NCBI GenBank assembly: GCA_025506515.1
Contig: CM046453.1
Coordinates: 34,297,851-34,361,850, forward strand
DNA length: 64,000 bases
Direction: 5' to 3'
Origin: Flaveria trinervia
Lineage: Eukaryota > Streptophyta > Magnoliopsida > Asterales > Asteraceae
Below the pieces are notes generated by a model. The model was not told the origin of the DNA. It worked only from the letters and a program-made list of their open reading frames with translations, and did no database searches. Position numbers and translations under genes: made by a program. Of this stretch, positions 57,973-64,000 are shown in pieces; positions within the stretch are counted from its first letter, which is position 1, and each line of letters starts with the position of its first letter.

Positions 57973-58550
57973 TGACAGGATCAGCGATCACAAGTTTGAT
58001 GTATTAGAGTTCAAAGCAGCGGAATACGAACAAGAATTAGACAAATTTTAGCAAGCAATCGATACTTGTATGCATTAAGAGCACATACGTTTATAGGGAG
58101 AGAATATATATTTCTGATTTCAAGGAATGTTTATAGATGTAGAATATTTCTAATCAAATCATTCATTCATTCCATTCATTCTTCACACATATTACAATAG
58201 GTTGTCACTCCTTATATAGAGTGCAACAATCAATGTTGTTATCACGGAAAGTGACAACTGGCAGATCTAATACAAAAATAACTAACTCTTAACAAACTAC
58301 TAAAATGTTCACAACTACTGAGAACATATCAGAGTGTTAAGTACAAAATATAAAACTACTGAAACTACAACGACTGAAGAACAAGCTCTTTAGTCGTTTT
58401 ACAAGACTACTGAAACATAAAACTACTGAAACTAGAAATATAAAACTACTGATATCACAACTACTGAAGAAGTACTCTTCAGCAGTTGTGACAAACTACT
58501 AACGCTTCAATACTTGATCTTCAGACTTTGACCTTCAGATGTTTCATCAG
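57973..58550 (-). repeat. 5' LTR of element C, truncated
   Basis: Begins TGACAGG and ends abruptly in GTTTCATCAG at 58550, where the other LTRs continue CTGATGAC. About 345 bases, including most of the U3 array, are lost. Gypsy gag starts directly after, so one deletion removed the LTR end and perhaps some flank. TATATAAGG remains at 58210-58218. Confidence 0.9.
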
Positions 58551-58955
58551 AAGTAAGAGAGCAGCCGGAGACTGAGACGATTGTCTCAACGGATGAGGAG
58601 GAGGAAGAAGAGCATGTGCTTGAGGCAACATGAGCCTGTGATGGTAATGGCACTACTGCTGTGGCTCACCAGTGGGTAAGAGTGATGGAAGTTGTTCTTG
58701 ACATCAGCAAGTGTCGAGAAGATCAGAAGGTGAAGTTTTCCACCCACTCATTCATGGACTCGGCTTTGTGTCGGTGGGACAATATTGTCCAAGCTGAGGG
58801 TAGCTAGGCTATCGGGAGAATGAGGTGGGCGGAGCTAAAGAAGTTGGTGATTGAGGAGTTCTGTCCTCATAGGGAGTTGGACAAGGTTGAGTGGGAGTTC
58901 TTGCAGCTGGAGGCGGAACCATGACACATCAGTAGTACACCACCAAGTTCAATGA
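58551..58955 (+). pseudogene. Gypsy G gag, middle piece
   Basis: Readable gag blocks include KVKFSTHSFMDSALCRWDNI, where W is the usual core Trp, then WAELKKLVIEEFCPHRELDK and VEWEFLQLE. These match chromovirus gag (retrotrans_gag domain). A stop after EGS and a frame change break it. It is cut at AATGA (58951-58955), the target of solo LTR H, and resumes at 61530. Confidence 0.85.
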
Positions 58956-59457
58956 TGTATCATCTCCTTTTTTTTCGTTAAATTAAAAGTTAATCTTGTT
59001 AGTTCTTGTAAGGACTACTTATGTCATTATGAAATTTATGGATTACTTATGCTTATCTTTAGTTTGTCTTTAAATGCTTTAATTTGAAAGGCTATAGTTT
59101 ATTAAATTGTACATAGTAAATAATATTAATATTACTAATAGTTATAATAATACAATAAAAACTAAGATAATAATAATTTTATTAATAATAACAAATAACT
59201 ATAATAATCATAATGTTAACAATAATAGTAATGTTAATGATAAAATTTATAATAATAATGATACTTATAATAATTAATAAAGTTAATAATCTTAAGAGTG
59301 TTTAAAATTTAAGGTAATAAAGTTTAAGGGGTTAAAATGTTATTTTATAAACTTTAAATAGAAACTTTGTGCATAAAATAATAGAATCAAACTATAGGGA
59401 CCATTGTGTAACATTTCAAACCCAAACCACCCCCCATACCTCGTTTTTCTGGCAAAA

Positions 59458-59490
59458 CTCGCCGGCCGGACTCCGGCCAAGTCCGGCGAG
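59458..59490. other. GC-rich hairpin in solo LTR H
   Basis: CTCGCCGG (59458-59465) and CCGGCGAG (59483-59490) are perfect inverted arms around an inner CCGGACTCCGG palindrome. It stands out in an AT-rich LTR. It could affect transcript folding or be a dense CpG target. Confidence 0.6.
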
Positions 59491-60148
59491 GTACAAAAGC
59501 CGCAAAAACTCATCCGTTTTATTTCCAAATTGTACGAATCAATTCATGAACACAATTCGAACCTCGTTATGACTTTTAATGTCTTTAACATCGTTATAAA
59601 CCCGATCGAGTGAATAACCGAAACCTCTTAAAACTCTATAGCCGTTTGTGCATTAAGAAGCAATAATAACTCGATTAAATGAACGTGAACAATCATCTAA
59701 CCATTCCTAATCTTTCACATTATTCAATCGCACCTGAAAACACACAAACCCGGTTCGATTACCTCCTTCATCGCGAATCCGCAACACACTCAAAACCCAC
59801 CTCGTGAACAATTTAAACCAAAATCGACATAGGGCTTTGCATCAAGAACATCATTCGAAGCTTTCAATGAGTTTAATTTGATTTCCATCATCGTTTGCAT
59901 ACCAATCGGATCCCGTTGTAGTCGCGACCTGTTCTTCATTGTTCATATCAAATTAATCTACAACACAGGTAATTAAACATATATACATACTTGATTTTAG
60001 TCGAGGAATGAAAGCCCTAACCATAATTGGATTAACAACATCGATTGGTGTTTTAATTTGGAATCATTCGAAATTAGGGTTCATGTAATTTGGGGGAAAC
60101 TTTTAATTCGGGTTTAAGTAGGGTTGAAATCAAAGTAAACCAAAGCCT

Positions 60149-60231
60149 CAGCCCTGGTTCACTGGTTAAGACATTGCCCCACATTCATGAGGTCCTGGGT
60201 TAGAACCCGGGCACCCTCATGTAAATTTTCT
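60149..60231 (+). mobile_element. tRNA-derived SINE-like insertion in solo LTR H
   Basis: An 83-base stretch is bounded by AAAGCCT direct repeats (60142-60148, 60232-60238). It has a pol III A-box-like TTCACTGGTTAAGAC and a B-box-like GGGTTAGAACCC. It resembles the tRNA-related head of plant SINEs. There is no long tail, so it may be a truncated copy or a tRNA pseudogene. A true tRNA gene is less likely because the acceptor arms do not pair. Confidence 0.5.
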
Positions 60232-61529
60232 AAAGCCTTTTTGGCCATAAATAATTATAAGAAATTTATAATAATTATAAAAATGACTTTTATAAACCCC
60301 AAATACTTTTAAAAGTCATCTAAATATGTCTTATAAATTTATTATCATAAAACATTTTAACATTTTATTTTAAATGTTTTTTTTACAAATGTTATAATTA
60401 AATATATTTATAAAAAATGAATTTATATAATATTATGTGTTAAATAAATCTATATTAGACCGTATGTTTTTTTTTTCTTTTTACTAGGGATTTATCATGA
60501 TGATAATAAATTAAATATATTATACATTTTTTTGAATAAAAATCACAAGTTAATTACAAAGAATCTAATTTCTTTTAAATAAGTTCTATAAAGTTCATAA
60601 AATAGTATATTTTTATAAGAATTTACTAACTTTATGAAAACCCCCAAATTCGAATACCCTAGTTCATGTTAACTCACTTATCTTATTATTAACCTAAATC
60701 TTGTAATATTTATATATTTAGGTGCCTTGTGACATTTTATCTTGGAACAACATATATTATTCTTATTGAACTTCATTATATACTTATTTGACATGTGAGT
60801 GTCCTTGCCCCTTTTACATTTTTACACTATTTTGGGGTGAAACATGATACTTATACATCATACACTTATAAACATTTGAGACTTGTAATGCACTTGCAAT
60901 TCATCTTTATATTTTGTCAGGTTATTTGTGTGTTGTAAGTGTTTATATGAGATACATATTTTTGTTTGCAATCATTAACTATTGCTAGCCTGGCGACGTC
61001 TTAGATCTTTGGGCCTAACAAGCCTATTTGGTGCTAAAGCTGAGGTATTGCCGGCTCCTGATGACATATGCTTGTTCATCATGGGAACCAAATACACTTA
61101 GCCAATCTTATATACTTGTAATCAAGTCGAGGTTTGGTTGTAACGATATGTGTTCTATAACCTTACTAACTTGTAACCTATGACATGAATTGCTACTTGT
61201 AACCTTATCATATTATGTATGAAAACCTTGGAAACTCACCAACTATTTTTAGTTGACCTTTTATTTTTATCATATTTCAGGAAACCCTCAAGTTTAAAGT
61301 GGCCTTTTGAAGCTTGCAATAAACTAGGATTTGGACCTAGATATTTGGATAAAATGACTATGTTTCGTTTTGCTTATTTTGAGGATTATTTCATGTTTTG
61401 AGACTTATGTTTGTAATGCCTTTTAAAACTTATAATTTTAATATTTACATTTAAATATAGCGTTATGTGCTGTGAACTATCTTAACCCTCACATCTCGAC
61501 GTTTCCGCCGTCAAGTTTGGGTTGTGACA

Positions 61530-62108
61530 AATGAGATGGCATCGTTGGTGCGAGATCAGGTAACGCCTCTATCACGAAAGATCAAGAGATACATCCAAGG
61601 GCTACCGCAGATATCCTCAGACACCTGCTCGTCGCCTAGCCGAGTTAGTTTAGGTCGGCGGTTGATCTGGCAGGAAGATTGTATGATGAGCGGCTTGTGG
61701 TAGTGGTAGATGTCACCAAGAAAGGTGGTGGTGATCGAAATTGGACTGGAAAGTGGTTTGGACGTGGTGGTGCCGCTCCAAACAATAAAGATGCACGGTG
61801 GATGACTGACGTGTGGTCACTTCCGGTGCGGGGATAAAGAGGTATGGCAAGAGTGGAAAGGAGCATATCAGAGAGTGTAGGTAGGGACTGAACTTGTGCT
61901 TTAAGTGTAGGAAGCCTAGACACACGGTGAGAGAGTGAAAGGTGGTGAGGTGTTTCAATTGTGGCGGGGGGGGGGGGCACATGAGCAGAGACTACAAAAA
62001 GCCGAGGGCTGAAAGTTCCAAGGCAGCAAAGAAGACTGGAGGTGAAGGGCAAAGAGTGAGCACTAGGGTGTTCACGATGATGCAGGAGGAGGCTAGGATG
62101 GACTACGA
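61530..62108 (+). pseudogene. Gypsy G gag, C-terminal piece with zinc knuckle
   Basis: Resumes with NEMASLVRDQVTPLSRKIK and RYIQGLPQ, the usual end of chromovirus gag core. Stops follow near 61640-61930. A first knuckle is decayed (CFKC-like near 61900). The second reads CFNCGGGGGHMSRD (61950-61995), with a run of twelve G bases at 61966-61977 in place of the normal linker codons. Binding of RNA is the family role. The frame is broken. Confidence 0.82.
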
Positions 62109-62520
62109 TGTTGTGTCAGGTACGTTACTAGTAATCAAACTCTAGCTTCTGTGTTATATGATTCTGGTGCTAGTAGGAGTTTTATTTCTGCTGCTTTTGG
62201 TGTAAGTTACTTGTTAGTAGTAGGAGTATAGATAAGCCCTTCGATATAGAAACTGTCATAGGTAAGTCTACCAAGATTTCTGAGATGATAGAAGGCTGTG
62301 ACATAGAATTGGAAGGTCATCAGTTTCCTGTTAGACCATTCGTGATGACCTTAGGCGGGTTCGACGTAGTAATAGGAATGGATTGCTTGGCGGACTACAA
62401 GGCGAACAATGTGTGCCGCATAAAGATGAATCGGTTGTTAGCCTCTGATGGGAGTTCGGTAATGGTTTATGGTGTTCGAGTCATTACGATCCCGAAATAG
62501 ATTTCGATGGTGGTGGCGGG
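62109..62520 (+). pseudogene. Gypsy G aspartic protease
   Basis: LYDSGASRSFIS at 62155-62190 is the DSG active site of gypsy retropepsin. A frame change follows, then IEGCDIELEGHQFPVRPFVM and VIGMDCLADYKANNVC (62285-62500), the conserved second half (the usual motif is GMDWL). The enzyme processes Gag-Pol. The copy is broken between the halves. Confidence 0.88.
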
Positions 62521-63891
62521 AAAGTTCATGTGACGTGGACGTAGTGCCTACTTGGCCTACATATAGGATGTGGAGATGCTAACACCACAGCTGTCCGATG
62601 TACCGGTTGTGTGTGACTTTCTGGACGTGTTTCTAGAAGAGTTACCAGGAGTGCCACTAGACCGTGAAATCGAGTTCCAGATTGATTTGATACCGAGTGC
62701 CTAACCTGTTGCTAAGGCACCGCATCGGTTGGCTCCGACCGATATGAAGGAACTTATGGAACAACTACATGAGTTGCTTGATAAAGGGTTCATTAGACCG
62801 GGTATCTCTCCATGGGGTGCTCCAGTCTTATTTGTGAAAAAGAAGGATCGTAGTATGAGGATGTGCATAGACTACCGCGAGTTGAATAGCTGACAGTGAA
62901 GAATCAGTATCCACTACCAAGAATTGATGATCTATTTGATCAACTCCAGGGTGCTAGTTGGTTCTCAAGGATAGACCTCTGATTTGGTTACCATCAATTG
63001 AAAGTGAAGGAGCAAGATATTCCTAAAACAATTTTTCGCACGCGTTATGGACACTACGAGCTTCTTGTTATGTCCTTTGGTTTAACAAACGCGCCAGCTG
63101 CTTTTATGGACTTAATGAATCAAGTGTGTCGGCCGATGTTGGATAAATCAGTGATTGTGTTTATTGATGATATCCTGATTTATTCGAAGAGCGAGGAGGA
63201 GCATGGCGGTCACATTCGAGAGGTGTTAGAAACGTTGAGAAAGGAGAAGTTGTATGCTAAATTCTCCAAGTATGCATTTTGGCTACGTGAGGTTTAGTTT
63301 TTTGGTCATGTAGCAATTCCCGCAGGGATTATGGTAGACCCGGCAAAAGTAGAAGCAGTGATACAATGGAAGTCTCCAAAGACGCCATCTGAGATCCGGA
63401 GTTTCTTGGGGTTAGCGGGCGATTATAGGAGATTCATTCAAGACTTCTCCAAGATAGCTTCTCCGTTGACTAAGTTGACTCATAAGGACATAAAGTTTAT
63501 CTAGGGTCAAGAGAAAGAGAAGGCTTTTGAGGAGCTGAAGGCAAGGTTGACTCAACCTTCGATTTTATCGTCACCCGAAGTTGGAGAATATTTGGTGGTT
63601 TATTCAAATGCTTCGTACTCGAGGTTGGGTTGCGTGCTGATGCAGTGAGGAAAGTTATAGGTTACACATCCTGATAGTTGGAAGTTCATGAGGTTAATTA
63701 CCCTACTCATGACTTGGAGTTAGCAGCTATGGTCTTTGCGCTAAAGACTTGAAGGCACTACCTGTATAGGATGAAGTGCACCATCTTCATGGACCAGAAG
63801 AGCTTGAAGTACTTCTTCAAGCAGAAAGACTTGAACATGAGGCAGAGGCAATGGTTGGAGCTCATAAAGAATTATGATTGTGAGATCCTTT
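62521..63891 (+). pseudogene. Gypsy G reverse transcriptase and RNase H
   Basis: Lead blocks FLDVFLEELPGVPLDREIEF precede MKELMEQLHELLDKGFIRPG, PWGAPVLFVKKKD and MCIDYRELN. The catalytic block is VFIDDILIYSKSEEEHGGH (63157 on). A 99-codon open stretch (62998-63297) includes GLTNAPAAFMDLMNQ. Thumb/connection: PSEIRSFLGLAGDYRRFI. RNase H: LTQPSILSSPEVGEYLVVYS to WLELIKNYDCEIL, where the frame stops at 63891 because of insertion I. In-frame stops near 62700, 62890, 62980, 63297 and 63505 kill it. Confidence 0.9.
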
Positions 63892-64000
63892 TGTTAGCTT
63901 TACTAGACACATAATCAAAGTTGTTTAACCTCTTAAACATAAAAATGCAACGAAATCATAGCTTAATAAGATGTTTTATAAACTGAAATTTAACGCATAT
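63892..64000. mobile_element. Unidentified insertion I at right edge
   Basis: RNase H breaks after CEIL, where LYHPGK would be expected, and an AT-rich stretch starting TGTTAGC begins. TGTT is a common LTR start. Only 109 bases are visible and I cannot identify the family. Confidence 0.4.

Larger units (their letters stand above)
46410..58550 (-). mobile_element. Copia element C, 12.1 kb, relative of B
   Basis: Has the same layout as B, with the same LTR family. Its left LTR is complete (46410-47332) apart from a changed first base (AGACAGG where TGACAGG is expected); its right LTR (57973-58550) is cut short by about 345 bases. No target duplication is visible because of that loss. It lies in the gag of gypsy G. 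Gag (270 codons) and integrase (319 codons) keep long open frames, so it is the best-preserved copia in the window. Confidence 0.93.
58956..61529 (-). mobile_element. Solo LTR H, 2,574 bases, AATGA target duplication
   Basis: TGTATCATC at 58956 and TTGTGACA at 61529 form TG...CA ends. Perfect AATGA copies flank it (58951-58955, 61530-61534), and gag reads through if it is removed. On the minus strand it starts TGTCACAACCCAAACTTGAC, as in long gypsy LTRs. No internal coding is present, so LTR-LTR recombination probably left a solo LTR. The orientation is inferred. An AT-rich tract at 59100-59340 and a SINE-like insertion lie inside it. Confidence 0.82.
43680..63891 (+). mobile_element. Gypsy element G, chromovirus-like, split by C, H and I
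   Basis: A plus-strand Ty3/gypsy element. The 5' LTR (43680-45877) is followed by an initiator-tRNA-Met primer site, a leader, gag in three pieces, protease, reverse transcriptase and RNase H. It is interrupted by copia C (46410-58550), solo LTR H (58956-61529), and a further insertion starting at 63892. Integrase and the 3' LTR would lie beyond the window. A 2.2 kb LTR and the RT sequence fit the Tekay/Del chromovirus group, but no integrase chromodomain is visible to confirm it. Confidence 0.87.

Noticed and set aside
59340..59613. Short frames around the GC-rich hairpin in solo LTR H
   Set aside because: Overlapping frames on both strands arise from the hairpin region and lack start context or family matches.
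60149..60231. Functional tRNA gene
   Set aside because: The acceptor arms do not pair and the T arm has a mismatch; the flanking repeats fit a SINE-like insertion better.
61645..62052. Minus-strand frame of 135 codons, Pro/Ser rich
   Set aside because: It is the antisense reading of the gypsy gag end, which has clear sense-strand motifs.

Overview
This window is plant nuclear DNA made almost entirely of nested, decayed LTR retrotransposons. No host gene is supported. Two things point to a eudicot. The Ty1/copia elements carry a CCHC gag, a TNT1-like pol and an extra ORF after pol of a kind I know from asterids such as Asteraceae. The Ty3/gypsy element looks like a chromovirus with a tRNA-iMet primer site. 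The exact species cannot be read from the sequence. Every polyprotein is broken by stops or frameshifts.

I use letters for the elements. Three copia families lie on the minus strand. Family D/E/F has LTRs rich in CTTCGGAAG words, family A has LTRs rich in CAGTCGTGCGACTGA words, and family B/C has LTRs rich in CAGTAGTT/AACTACTG words. G is a plus-strand gypsy element, H is a solo LTR, and I is an insertion that starts at the right edge. Layout: D covers 1-36450, with its 3' end outside the window. It is split by A (4095-18095, inserted in D's reverse transcriptase) and by B (20825-33202, inserted in D's gag-protease linker, target duplication ACTAA). E (36451-40308) is an older remnant holding a piece of an A-type LTR (38290-38907). 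F is an LTR plus part of the extra ORF (40309-43679). It is cut by gypsy G (43680-63891). G in turn is cut by C (46410-58550), by solo LTR H (58956-61529, target duplication AATGA), and by I (from 63892).

In each copia element the minus-strand order is LTR, primer site, gag with zinc knuckle, linker with second knuckle and coiled coil, protease, integrase, reverse transcriptase/RNase H, a non-coding spacer, an extra ORF (ORF3), polypurine tract, LTR. B and C are close relatives and show the whole plan best. C keeps the longest open integrase frame.

The most interesting pattern links the LTRs and the pol-ORF3 spacer. In each of the three copia families one family-specific, near-palindromic word is repeated in the U3 part of the LTR, upstream of a TATA box. 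The same word is repeated again in the spacer just upstream of ORF3. In B/C and D a TATA-like box lies between that second array and the ORF3 start. I infer that the spacer may be an internal promoter for ORF3, built from the same words as the LTR promoter. This is a hypothesis; it is weaker in A, where no TATA box is visible before ORF3.
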